From Eleginops maclovinus (Eukaryota > Chordata > Actinopteri > Perciformes > Eleginopidae): DNA of 64,000 nt. Below are positions 1 to 11,085 of this stretch, piece after piece; within the stretch, counting starts at the first letter, position 1, and each line of letters begins with the position of its first letter. The stretch is from the NCBI RefSeq assembly GCF_036324505.1, contig NC_086371.1:1897501-1961500 (forward strand), given 5' to 3'. Below the pieces are notes generated by a model, which did not search any database, was not told the DNA's origin, and was given only the letters and a program-made list of their open reading frames with translations. A program made the position numbers and the translations under genes.

Positions 1-2245
1 AAAGGTCTACTTCTTGAAGCACAGGAGGAAAACTTTGGACAAGTGAGTTGAGAAATGCATTTTGAAAACACGTTTTTTAACAATATTCAAGGATGGGATT
101 GATGATGATGAGAAGCTGGACATACTAAGTCTTTACAAACCATGTTTCAGTAATTTATACATTAGCATATTCATGGTTATTATAATTATACCATCCAAAG
201 AACAACTGTGGACTGGAGTGAATCACACTGACCGGAGAATCGGTTTTTAATCAGGTGAGCGAGAGGGAGAAATAAAAATGTAACCTGTACTGTCCGTAAG
301 ATGGACGCTGCTGTCTGTATTATCCTTCCTTTGAACAGCTCTCTCTTCTGCTCTGCTTGTGTGTGTTAATGTGTGTGTGTGTGTTGATGTGTGTGTCCTC
401 GTCCTTCTTGTCTTTATCCGGTGTATTTGGCTCAGCCGAGCGTTGCCGCTGTCAGCAGTTCACTGCCTCTCCAGAAAGAAAAGTCCTGACTCCTGCACTT
501 CCAGTTAAAGCAGTAATCTTCGTGCACGCAGTTTATTCCCTGAGGTCAAACTCGTCGGATTACCAACCTGGACGTCTCGTATTGTTGTCCGTGATAAGCC
601 TCGGGAGTGAGGAGAACCTGCAGCCGGAGCCTTTGTGTATCCGGGCAGAGTTTGCTGAGCACACACATGCTGCTTTCCATGGAGTGTATCCAGGCAGGGA
701 GATGAATGACCCGAGCTTTTTCTTACTGTACCTCCATTTATTCAGGAATACTCCACTGAACTTCTGCTCTCGTTCCATCACATGCACACCGGTCAGGACT
801 TTTAAAACTGGGAATTGCACAGGTGACTGTTTGCCAACTGGAAAGCATCCACACACCCCCAAAAATATCACTATTTTGCAATTAAGCAATCAGAGATACT
901 TTGACAGTGAATTATCAAATTGTTTTTTGAGACTCCATTTGAGAATGAGATAAACTATAAGATAAATAAAGTTAAATATAATATACAAAATGTTAGAGCA
1001 TGTGCATTTTGGTTTCCATTAAGCCCCGCCTTCGATCTATTGCTCTTGGCTTGGTCAAATGAATGGCAAGGGACATTTGGCTAAAACTTTTAGACACAAA
1101 TTATTAAACAAGGGCTATAAAAGGTTTCATGCGGTGTCGTTCATTTCACTTATGAACAATTACACGCTGATTTACAGACGTTTCTTTCCCAATGTAAGTC
1201 AATGGGAAAGAGTCTTTTTAGGCCCGATGACGTCACAGGCTAGAACTGAAGTGTAGTAGCACTGGTTGACCACTAGGGAAATTGCCACTGACCCTCTGCT
1301 TGGAGTAAGAACTTAGAGAATAAGGTTTCCACCAAGTGAAACATCTAACAGGACTGCTTTGATTAACCACAAATGCCATTTAAAATAAATCAATAACTTT
1401 AATCTGGAGAAAACAATTAAACCTTTGACCAATCATTGCCTCACAGGGCTGATCTACTTCATGTGCTTGGTATAGTAATCAGGAATGAGGCGATCAATTA
1501 GCAATCAGGGAACATCTAATTTAACAACCATTTTGGAAGTAATGCTGCAGACCTTCCAGCTCTGTCAGTATCACATGTTAAATTCAAATTCGCAGTTTAG
1601 TTTTCTTATTTCCAGCCGGACTCAACGACGAGAGGATTACTTTTGATTTGACATTTTCTTGAAGCTGTAGGCTTGTAATCTTTGGTCAGATTTATATTTT
1701 TCTGGTCAGCCTGCAGCCTTAGGAAGACATTTGCTCATAAAGTGGAAGGTCTTATTATCAATGCAGTTTTGTAAGAAATATTAGGATAAATGTTCCTTTA
1801 AGGATTTCCTTTTTACAAAACACCAGCCTTTATAATGCTGTACTCATTCGTCTTAATTTTTGATTCAATTATGTTTGTGTTTTTTTTGCCTTTTTGTCTG
1901 TATTGTCACTTTTTCTGTAACGCTGTAAATGTCCTCACCTCAGGACTAATAAAGGATTGCTGTTTCTTTAGTTTTTAGTTGCATTTTGCTTGTCTTTTAA
2001 ACCCCTCTCTCCCAGCAGAGAGAGTGACTGAGCATCAAACCCTCTCATTTCACCAAAAGTTGTGAAATCAATGAGGAAGCGTCAGCTCAATGCGGCTCGG
2101 CAATTATCCAGAATGGCCGAAGTGCCCTTTAACAAATCCAGAGACTAATTTGTTTTGACTGAAGCAAATGGACGGGTGGGTCTGATTATCCCTCAGCACG
2201 CAGCTGCACACACACACCTAATCACTAATACACTCATGCAAATGT

Positions 2246-2250
<5 letters not shown>
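1..2250. other. Intergenic stretch without recognised gene
   Basis: No exon or RNA gene could be supported here. The longest open frame (357-953, plus) starts inside a TG-rich run, has no recognisable domain and no splice context, and is treated as chance. Around 1020-1260 the text has the look of a dispersed fish repeat and ends with a perfect CRE palindrome TGACGTCA at 1228-1235; whether this is used is unknown. Confidence 0.5.
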
Positions 2251-2341
<91 letters not shown>

Positions 2342-2402
2342 CCACACCTTATCGAACAGCATTAGGGTGTGAATGGATTGATCAGCATGCCGGAGCACAC
2401 CT

Positions 2403-2470
<68 letters not shown>
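2251..2470. repeat. Inverted (CA)n / (TG)n microsatellite pair
   Basis: A pure CA run (2251-2340) is followed after about 65 bases by a pure TG run (2406-2470). The two are complementary and could fold into one long stem. Both are simple dinucleotide repeats; open frames over them encode only His-Thr or Cys-Val runs and are not genes. Confidence 0.95.
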
Positions 2471-2472
<2 letters not shown>

Positions 2473-2680
2473 GAAAAGCTGCCATTCAATGGATCAGAAT
2501 ATTGATCGGAGTGAAACTGGTTTATAGGAGACACTGTTTCACTTTACATATGTTTGCCAAGACAAGAGGATCAAAAGAGCAGAAGGAGAGGAAGTATTTT
2601 ACGTAATGTTAAGCAAACCTTTCTCTAGAGAAATCATCAGAAACAAAGGAAAATTAAAGTGCTTACTGGTGGCAAACAAT

Positions 2681-3300
2681 AAAGGGAACAACAGAAGAAG
2701 AACGACAGGAAGTAAACACTAAAGGGAACAGCACAAAAAGACAGACAGGGAGTAAACACTAAAGGGAACAGCAGAAGAAGACAGACAGGAAGTAAACACT
2801 AAAGGGAACAGCAGAAGAAGAACGACAGGAAGTAAACACTAAAGGGAACAGCAGAAGAAGACAGACAGGAAGTAAACACTAAAGGGAACAGTAGAAGAAG
2901 ACAGACAGGAAGTAAACACTAAAGGGAACAGCAGAAGAAGAACGACAGGAAGTAAACACTAAAGGGAACAGCACAAGAAGACGGACAGGAAGTAAACACT
3001 AAAGGGAACAGCAGAAGAAGACAGACAGGAAGTAAACACTAAAGGGAACAGCAGAAGAACACAGACAGGAAGTAAATACTAAAGGGAACAGCAGAAGAAG
3101 ACAGACAGGAAGTAAACACTAAAGGGAACAGCAGAAGAAGACAGACAGGAAGTAAACACTAAAGGGAACAGCAGAAGAAGACAGACAGGAAGTAAACACT
3201 AAAGGGAACAGCAGAAGAAGACAGACAGGAAGTAAACACTAAAGGGAACAGCAGAAGAAGACAGACAGGGAGTAAACACTAAAGGGAACAGCAGAAGTAG
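2681..3300. repeat. 40-bp minisatellite, about 15.5 copies
   Basis: The unit starts AAAGGGAACAGCAGAAGAAG and ends with AGTAAACACT; period is exactly 40 bases along the whole stretch. Two unit types alternate, with either ACAGACAGG or AACGACAGG in the middle, which suggests higher-order copying of unit blocks. No coding meaning is seen. Confidence 0.95.
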
Positions 3301-3309
3301 GGACTTCCC

Positions 3310-3365
3310 TGACTTGCCCTGCCGTGGTGCCCTTTAGCAAGGCACCAGACTCAATCCGGCTCAAT
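3310..3365 (+). repeat. Fragment of a dispersed teleost repeat
   Basis: Contains the block TGCCCTTTAGCAAGGCACC, which also occurs, with one change, in the longer SINE-like repeat at 10320-10612. It sits directly beside the end of the 40-bp minisatellite. Family name not assigned. Confidence 0.55.
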
Positions 3366-3823
3366 ATTACACGAGATGAAATGCTGTACTTTGACTCTCC
3401 ATTCGCCAACATTTGTATGTGTTGTTGTCCTCTACCTGCGCTCTGTAGAGCCATATTTAAATGCCAAAGCAGAAGTGATTTATCGTCCAGGGCTAAGTGG
3501 AGCGGTGAAGTTTCTCCATGTAGATCAGACCATTAAAAGTCAAATCAGATAGAGCTTCCTGCACCGGCCAGATGAAGGAGACCCTGCAGGCAGCTACATT
3601 TGATTTATTATCCCAAGATGCTTGCTGGCAATCACATCCGTGGATATTGACCGACCTCTTCACAATGTCTCAGCCACAATAAATAACAGATGGGATCAGC
3701 GGGGAGGCTGATGGGATGACATGCTCGAGGGCCATCCAGCTTCACCGGGACACAGAGCTAAATTCAATGCCAGGTGCTCGACTCGAAGGATTTGCATGAT
3801 GGCTGCAAAATTATTCCAAAGCA

Positions 3824-3946
<123 letters not shown>

Positions 3947-4009
3947 GTATTTTGTGTTTGCAGCGTCCAGTCCAGTTTGGTAGATGAAGTGTTTTTGTAG
4001 GCGTACCTG

Positions 4010-5100
4010 TAAGTGAGCATCACAAGGGCTCCCTTATTAAAAGATGACGATTGGATTTTGTTTATTGCAGAAAATAAACTCTGTGGTAAACAAACGTCGA
4101 TGATATTTACACGTTTAGTTCAGCAGGATAATCTCCACACGTTAACACCACTTTATGATTTTTGAAGTAAAAAGTTAACGTTGGGCTATAAAGGAACTAC
4201 AGCACGGTCACATGACTTCACGTCACCACCGCTAAGCTAAAGGCGGCTAATGAAGGGCTATAAAGGAACTACAGCACGGTCACATGACTTCACGTCACCA
4301 CCGCTAAGCTAAAGGAGGCTAATGTTGGGCTATAAAGGAACTACAGCACGGTCACTTGACTTCACCTCACCACCGCTAAGCTAAAGGAGGCTAATGTTGG
4401 GCTATAAAGGAACTACAGCACGGTCACATGACTTCAGGTCACCACCGCTAAGATAAAGGAGGCTAATGTTGGGCTATAAAGAAACTACAGCACGGTCACA
4501 TGACTTCACGTCACCACCGCTAAGCTAAAGGCGGCTAATGTTGGGCTATAAAGGAACTACAGCACGGTCACATGACTTCACGTCACCACCGCTAAGCTAA
4601 AGGCGGCTAATGTTGGGCTATAAAGGAACTACAGCACGGTCACATGACTTCACGTCACCACCGCTAAGCTAAAGGCGGCTAATGTTGGGCTATAAAGGAA
4701 CTACAGCACGGTCACATGACTTCACGTCACCACCGCTAAGCTAAAGGCGGCTAATGTTGGGCTATAAAGGAACTACAGCACGGTCACATGACTTCACGTC
4801 ACCACCGCTAAGCTAAAGGCGGCTAACGTTGGGCTATAAAGAAACTACAGCACGGTCACATGACTTCACGTCACCACCGCTAAGCTAAAGGCGGCTAATG
4901 TTGGGCTATAAAGGAACTACAGCACGGTCACATGACTTCACGTCACCACCGCTAAGCTAAAGGCAGCTAATGTTGGGCGTGATGACGTTTAGTCGTCTCG
5001 TTTAGACACTTGACTGAAACACCTTTTCTTAAATTCACCAGTGGGATATTTACTGACCTATTTTATGACGGAGAACAAAACGTGAAAAGGCCTTCGGCTT
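4010..5100 (+). mobile_element. Putative dispersed element carrying a 72-bp VNTR (copy 1)
   Basis: The 72-bp array is bordered by sequence that recurs elsewhere in the window. The left flank (GCATCACAAGGGCTCCC at about 4017, then AGAAAATAAACTCTGTGG at about 4070) recurs near 40036 and, partly, at 53165-53190. The stretch just before the array (ctccacac-gttaacac near 4134) recurs in reverse beside the array in the shootin gene near 16450. The right flank (GATGACGTTTAGTCGTCTC at about 4980, then a block ending near 5085) recurs at 19441-19550. Shared flanks on both sides of a shared array suggest a non-autonomous element with an internal VNTR. No coding capacity or clear terminal repeats were found, so the class is unknown. 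Confidence 0.55.
4175..4979 (+). repeat. 72-bp VNTR, array 1 (about 11 units)
   Basis: Period is 72 bases. Each unit contains GGGCTATAAAGGAACTACAG, then CACGGTCACATGACTTCACG, TCACCACCGCTAAGCTAAAG and a short GGCTAAT joint. Almost every unit carries the palindromic E-box context GTCACATGAC and a TCACGTCA half-CRE. The same unit forms arrays at 15737-16435 (minus), 19045-19440 (plus), 53189-54012 (plus) and 63470-64000 (minus). Confidence 0.95.
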
Positions 5101-6655
5101 GTGTTAACCACAGACCTTATTTCAGGCTTCTATCCAACAACACTTTGACTTCAGGACGATGGAACATGTTAAGTCATTTCTGGAATTCAGGGCTCATTGT
5201 TGCACCACTTTTTTTTGCAGCACGCCGACTGAAATACCAAATAAGGCATCATATCGTACGGACACCCTGAGAGGAATATGAAAAAAAAGATCTGGCCAAA
5301 AATAGTATTCTCTGTTTCTATGACATCTGTTGTTCGGTGTGCAGAGGCAGAGTGTTTCTGGGGGCTAACGTGTGTGATGTATGCATGTATGTTGGGTTAG
5401 TGTGTATGTTTGCTTCATTTTTCATATCCGATACACACGCCAACGCTGGAGGCAATGGTTCAAGGTCCAGAGTAATTAAATGTTCCCTCTTCAGACTCTC
5501 TGCCGCAGCTTCAAGCCTTTTCCTACAGCTCTGCCTGAAGGCAACAGGGTTAAGAAACATATGGAATAAATCTTAATGTATGAACCTCACTGTTGCACCA
5601 CTTGCATTGAGTTTAGAGCAATACACTTCAATTAGTGATTGATAATCCAGTTCTAAATTATTTCTAACACAATTGATTGTTTTGGATAAACAAACAGTCT
5701 AAATTCAGCAACCAGACCTCAGGACAAACTATATTTACAAAGAGACTATATAAATATTAAAAAACCTGCATATTTTACATAAAAAACAACATATTACAGA
5801 ACTTGGATTTGTTTATTATCCGTGTAAGAAAACTGGGGATGAAGTCAGCTGATTAAGAGGAACAGCTGCTCTCTCTGCTGGGGAGCCTTTTTATTTCAGT
5901 CACTTACAGTTTTAACATAATCATTATTTTTCATTTCAAATGTATCGTACTATTTGGATATAAGGTTTGTTGTCGTTATTTGTTTTATTGTTGTTGATTT
6001 ATTGTATTTTGTACTTGTTTTTTTTCTTCCCTTTTTGGCCTTTAAAACTATGATGTCATTTTAATTGGAGCCGAGGAAGAAGTGTTTATTTCATCTTGTT
6101 TTAATTATATTCTCTTCAAATCAAAGTTTTTAAATAATGACTTTGCACTTTGAATGGCCTTTGTTGAAATGTGCACCGTAAATCAAATCATCTTAAAGGA
6201 GATTCTGATAAACTAATGAAGAAATACACGTTGATATCAGGCCTCAGATCATCTCCTTGGTGTTTAGATATAGTGTGGGTAATTGTTGTTTAATATATTC
6301 TTAATTTACTGCAGTTGTATTTAGTTTTTCTTTCCTTCTGGCCTAATTTAAATGAAGTATTTTGGAGATTATTAGCCAAAGATTATCAAAACAAAAATGG
6401 TTACTTAATTTTATACTTCAGATTTAATTCAATCAAGACATTAAAAACTCAGCAATCAGGGCTCAGGACAAACGTTATTTACAAACAGACCATTTTAATA
6501 TAAAAAATGCATATTTACAGAGCGTGGAGTTGTGGAATTGTCCCTGTATAAAAACAGTGAAAGGTGGGACAGCGGCCCCCTCCGCTGGCGGGCGAGGGTT
6601 ACTGTTTTAATCATTTCAGAGAACTAGTTAAACCGTGAGGAACTGAGCCGCAGTC
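5100..6655. other. thoc3 downstream region and 3' UTR
   Basis: AT-rich, no coding exon seen. The part nearest 6655 is the presumed 3' UTR of thoc3 (minus strand); a TTTATT at about 6085-6090 gives an AATAAA on the minus strand roughly 570 bases past the stop and is a possible poly(A) signal. Two parts of this stretch resemble each other (see the duplicated block entry). Confidence 0.5.
5690..5930 (-). repeat. Diverged duplicate of the thoc3 3' UTR block
   Basis: Text at 5700-5920 aligns in order with 6440-6640: the anchors are CAGCAACCAGACCTCAGGAC (5708) against CAGCAATCAGGGCTCAGGAC (6449), then TTTACAAA, a TTACAGA-CTTGGA-TTG block and a CTCTGCTGG(G/C)G block. Spacing is conserved and divergence is high, as in an old local tandem duplication about 740 bases apart. 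The second copy leads into the thoc3 stop codon; the first is not followed by any recognisable exon. Confidence 0.6.
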
Positions 6656-9600
6656 TCAGGAGTCGTTGGGCAGGCCGAACAGCTTGACAGTGCCGGCCTC
6701 TCGGTTGCTGTCGTATTTTCCCTCCTTGTCGTCGCAGGCGTAGGCCAGCAGCGGCCTCTTGGGGTGCCAGGCCACAGTGAAGGTGGGGGAGTCACACTGC
6801 ACCTCCCACAGCTTCTCTCCTGCACACACACGAGAAATAATGAATATATTTAAAACACTGAGCTGTCTGTTGGTTTTGCAACAGATGAGTGCAGCTTTCA
6901 CTGATCACTCCTGACTGGCTGCATCACCGCCCTCAACCGTAAGACTCTACAGAGGGTGGTGAAAACTGCTCAGCACATCACCAGGACGGAGCTGCCATCC
7001 ATGGAGGACCTCTACACCCAGCGGTGTAGGAAGAAGGCCGGTAGGATATTAAAGGACCCCAATCACCCCAGCAACAATCTGTTCTGTCTGCTGCCGTCTG
7101 GCAGACGGTACCGCAGCATCCGGACCAAGACCACCAGACTCAGAGACAGTTTTATACCACAGGCTATAAGACTGCTGAACTCCTGAGCTCTGTGAATGTC
7201 TACTCACATCTGTTTATAGTACACACATACATATATATATATATATATTATACACATCTGCCATACATATCTGTTTATAGTACACATATCTATATATTAT
7301 ACATATCTGCCATATACATCTGCTATACATAATATATGCATCTGTCCATACCTCCTCATTCCACAGTGTAAAGTGTTTAAATACTCTCAATGTATTCCAC
7401 ATATGTATATATTTCACATCCTCAAATCTTTATTGTTGTTACTGTAAATATTCTTCTCTCTTTTTGCACTATTTTATTTATCTTATTTGCACCATGTATG
7501 TGGAGTTGTTGGAGGAGCACGCGACATAAGATTTTCATTGCCAACATATACGCTGTATCTGCTGTGCATATGACCAATAAAACCTTGAAACCTTGAAACT
7601 TGAAACTCGCACTTTCAGCAGGAAATGCATCTTCTAGATTTCCCATATGGTCACCAAACCTCAAACCCCTTCAAAATAAAAGCCTCACAGAGAAACTGTT
7701 TCCTTACTGAAAGCCCAGGATGAGGCATGTTTTTCCAAATAACCATTGAGCTCGGGGGAAGGCTTCATTTTTCAAAATAAAAGACCCAGAAAGTTACTTT
7801 CCGTACAGTCAGAATAAGGCTGGTTAAAATGTTTTATAAAACACCCCATAGAGTAACAACAGCCTTACAGTAAACACTGGGAAGTCATGTTATGTCAGAA
7901 CAAAAGCCCACACAATTCTCTCTATCCACACAGAAAACACATGTCTAGGCGTATCTTTCAAAATAAAAGACCCAGACTGTAACTATCCTTACAAACAAGC
8001 TCAGGATGACCTTTGCTTTTCAAAATAAAACCCCCAAAGAACCACAACAGGGTCACTTCTATCGATACCCTCTCAACACTGGCAACAGTGACACCAGGAC
8101 CGGCTGTAAGAGTTACAGAGTCTCACATACACCGCGTGTGTTTCTGCGTGTCTTGTACTGACCCGTTTCCACCTCGCAGATGTCGATGAAGTGATCCTCG
8201 GAGGCCGACGCCAACATCTTCCCATCGTGGCTGAAACTCAGAGTCCTCACTGGCCAGTCCAGCCTAAAGCAATGAAAACACATCCATCAGTCAATAACAG
8301 AAAGGGATGATTTAGCAAGATAGAAAGTAGTAAGAGTCATTTGTTTTAATCATGTACTATTTTTATTTGTAATTAACAGGTAAACAGAAACAATGAAGCA
8401 GATTTTTTAAAACGTCATGAGCTTATGAGTCACTGACCTGGAGAAGCAGCGCACACACACCAGCTCCTCCACGTTCCACAGGCTGACGAGCGCGTCGGCA
8501 CTTCCTGTGGCGAAGTATTTCCCCGTCGGGTCGAACTTGATGCAGATGCAGTTTGACGGGTGAGCGTTGATGGACTGGATGGGCTTCAGCTCCGGATAAC
8601 TGCGGACAGACATACTGATTAAACTCTGAAGCAAAAACACTACTGGCTCTGCACAGGAGAGAATAACACACACTGTACACACGTTATAAAAACCAGGTGA
8701 CTTTGGAATTGGTTTCAACTCATAAAAAAGAACCAAAAGATGTCTTTATAAAGGCTGCAGGTGAACGAGATAAAAGTGCATTTCCCATCAAACCTGAAAG
8801 GGAAGAGATCCACTTACCTGGCCGGGTTTTCCACTGCGATGTTTTGAAGAGACGGGTCGGAAACACAATTCAAAATCAAGTGACGGCGGCGTGTTGCCGT
8901 TCATTTCGAGGTGCAAATGTTACATTTTGTTTTAGCACTTTGGCCATTGGTTATTCTTTACTACATCTTGCAGTAAAATGTAGTAAAGTAGAGTTATTAT
9001 ATAAAGTAAAGGAAGGGTTACCAATAAATATGGCCGATAAATGAGCCATCTGTGTGCCAGGAGAAATACAAAAAAAGACAGAACCCACGATGCCAGCAAT
9101 GTGACGGATCAGAACAATATTTAGGTCACAGAATAGAGGATAAAAGAAACACAGCTTTCTTCTTTTAGGCTTTATACATATAAAAACCAGAGAAGCTTCT
9201 ATCAGCACGGCTTCAGCAGATAAAACTGATTGAGCGCACAACACTCGTACAGCTTCCCATGAATATGTGGAAAAGTACAGATCCAGATGTTGTTTGTGGA
9301 GAATTCCTACCTGAGGACGTTGATGCAGCCGTTGCCGTTGGTGAGGAAGAACATGTCGTTGTCGTTGTTCCAGGAGATCTCATTCACCTCAAACTTGAAC
9401 TGCTCCTCGGCTCTGGAGCGGTGCGTCTTGGCGTCGATGAACGTCACCACGTCGTCTTTGTTCCCCACAGCGATGGTCTGACCGTCGGGGCTCCAGCAGA
9501 TGTTGATGTTATCTCCTGGAGAAACAAAAAGCATCCATAGAGGTCTCATTAACATTTTATATAGGCAACAAAACAGCTACAGGAATATATTTTGAAAGCC

Positions 9601-11005
9601 TCCGTAACCCAGCCATCACGTGATCCCTGGTCCCACCTTTGGTGTTGACGGTGGCGATGCATTTGGTGGTGCGGACGTCCCAGATGCGGATGGTCTTGTC
9701 CCCGGACGCTGTGACAAACAGGTCAGGGTTGGTTGGATGCCAGCAGAGCTGATCCACGCTGTCCCCGTGACCTCTGTAGTTATTCTCTTTGACCTGAACA
9801 CAGAGACAACACACATTCAAACATGAGGAATTTCAGACCTTTTTCCCAAAGAGAAATAAACCCTCAAATGCTCCTCCATTTGTTTTAAAATATCTAGAGT
9901 TCACACAGTAGAGGCTAAATGGTTTATTTCACAGTCAAATAGGTTTGGATTAGCTGTTTTTGTAGCATAGTACATCACTTTTGAAACAGTTAATCACACG
10001 TATGTTTCTAGGATCTTAATTTGGTCCATCCTCTTACATAATAGAGCTGAAAACAGGATGTTATATACCCATAATAAAATAATACATTCTGCACAACGAG
10101 TACTTTTACTTTTGATGCTTGAAGTACATTTAGCTGATAATACTTGTGTATTTAAAATAATTCTGTAATAGGCAATTGTGCAGAACGACTACTTTTACTA
10201 CTTTAAGGAATAATCTGATGGAGGACTTTTCTTGTATGATACATATTATTTACACATGTGTATTTCTACACAACGGTTTTATTACTCTGACTTAAGTAAA
10301 TTGTGAGTATTTCTTCCACCTTCCACCTTGAATATGGAGTGAGCTGGTAGCTGGAGAGGTGCCAGTTCTCCTCCTAGGCCACTGCCGAGGTGCCCTTGAG
10401 CAAGGCACCTAACCTCTATCTGCTCCCTTGGCGCCGGGTACCTGGCTGCCTCTCTGTTCTGCCACCTCTCCTCTGCATGTGGTTGTGTGTGCATGTATTT
10501 CCTCTGTGTTTGTGCATGTATATCCTCTGTGTGTTTAATGTGTGTCAACACAACAGAGTAGAGAAAGCAATTTCCCTGTAAGGGATTAATAAAGTATGTC
10601 TTCTTCTCCTTCACCTTTGGTAGGTAATATAAGCTAACATGTTGGTAGTGTGATATACGGAAGAATCAACAAGGATGTGACATTACATCTGGTATAAAAA
10701 CAGTATACTTGGAATTACTATCTAAAGTTAGAAGTGTAAACTTGATTCTGATTTCTGTCTAAAACCCAGAACATCCATTCATTCCCAGAGAGATGCTAAC
10801 GTTAGCATGCTAGCTCTTGACTCACCAGCCGGTCCTTCTCCAGGATGAACACGCTGGCTGTTTTATCGAAGGATCCAGAAGCGAGTCTCCTCCCGTCGCA
10901 GCTCCAGGCCACAGAGTGGACCTTGGCTGTGTGAGCCGGGAACTCTCGACTCTTGTTGTTGTTTCTGAAGCTCTCCTGCATCTCCTGGTAGTACTGGGAC
11001 GCCAT
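6656..11005 (-). CDS. thoc3: THO complex subunit 3 (THOC3), six coding exons, complete
   Basis: WD40 beta-propeller subunit of the THO core of TREX, the nuclear complex that couples transcription and splicing to mRNA export. Coding exons on the minus strand, 5' to 3': 11005-10826, 9793-9637, 9515-9311, 8599-8438, 8263-8163, 6819-6656. They sum to 969 bases, 322 codons plus TGA, with phases 0, 1, 2, 2, 1 and GT-AG borders throughout. The protein is nearly identical to human THOC3 from about residue 20 on: AKVHSVAWSCDGRRLASGSF in exon 1, WDVRTTKCIATVNTKG in exon 2, NINICWSPDGQTIAVGNKDD in exon 3, CICIKFDPTGKYFATGSADA in exon 4 and an end in KLFGLPNDS. The ATG at 11005 is chosen because it is the only one before the first WD repeat; the short N-terminus (MASQYYQEMQESF) differs from the longer human one, which is the variable part of the family. 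Intron 5 holds a LINE fragment, intron 1 a SINE-like repeat. Confidence 0.97.
6905..7607 (+). mobile_element. 3' end of an L2/CR1-type LINE
   Basis: A 5'-truncated non-LTR retrotransposon lying opposite to thoc3 in its intron 5. The open stretch 6956-7186 ends a reverse-transcriptase-type ORF: residues such as TRTELPSMEDLYTQRC, then KKAGRILKDPNHPSNNLF and LLPSGRRYRSIRTKT are the familiar tail of fish LINE proteins. It is followed by a long untranslated tail and a short tandem CCTTGAAA motif at about 7580-7607, as expected for LINEs that end in short repeats rather than poly(A). An AT-rich block (7205-7340) is internal. Dead fragment. Confidence 0.78.
7608..8162 (-). other. thoc3 intron 5, remainder
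   Basis: Intron sequence between the LINE fragment and exon 5. It contains three spaced copies of a phrase like TCAAAATAAAAGACCCAGA (near 7770, 7957 and 8018), a short degenerate repeat. No other feature seen. Confidence 0.5.
8600..9310 (-). other. thoc3 intron 3
   Basis: About 710 bases between exons 3 and 4. No repeat or gene recognised; open frames here are short and unsupported. Confidence 0.6.
9794..10319 (-). other. thoc3 intron 1, 3' part
   Basis: Contains an AGTACTTTTACTTT-type phrase around 10090 and 10185, a wording shared with other parts of the window (48000-48900, 60840-60960) that resembles ends of a common fish DNA transposon family. No coding sequence. Confidence 0.45.
10320..10612 (+). 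mobile_element. SINE-like dispersed teleost repeat
   Basis: Holds the block TGCCCTTGAGCAAGGCACC (10391) followed by a long spacer and a tail reading CAATTTCCCTGTAAGGGATT then AATAAAGTATG. This combination is a common dispersed repeat of bony fish whose tail resembles LINE 3' ends. A fragment of the same repeat is at 3310-3365. Lies antisense to thoc3 in intron 1. The exact family is not assigned. Confidence 0.6.
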
Positions 11006-11085
11006 GTTCAAAACCTACTGCTGCTTCTTCTCTTCTTCTTCTTCGTTGAGGTTTATGAGGGGCACTTCCGCCACCTAGTGGACGT
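11006..11085 (-). promoter_or_regulatory. thoc3 promoter/5' UTR with ETS-like and CTCF-like motifs
   Basis: Just upstream of the thoc3 ATG the minus strand reads CCACTAGGTGGCGGAAGTGC (11062-11081). It contains a full match to the CTCF core (CCACTAGGTGGC, 11070-11081) overlapping an ETS-type GGAAGTG, a usual element of TATA-less housekeeping promoters. The motif match is direct; promoter function is inferred from its place 60-75 bases before the start codon. Confidence 0.5.

Noticed and set aside
357..953. 198-codon open frame on the plus strand
   Set aside because: Starts in a TG-rich run, has an overlapping open frame on the other strand, no domain, no splice context and unusual composition; chance frame.
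2155..2505. Many open frames of His-Thr or Cys-Val runs across the window
   Set aside because: Translations of CA/TG microsatellites only; same reasoning applied to all such frames.
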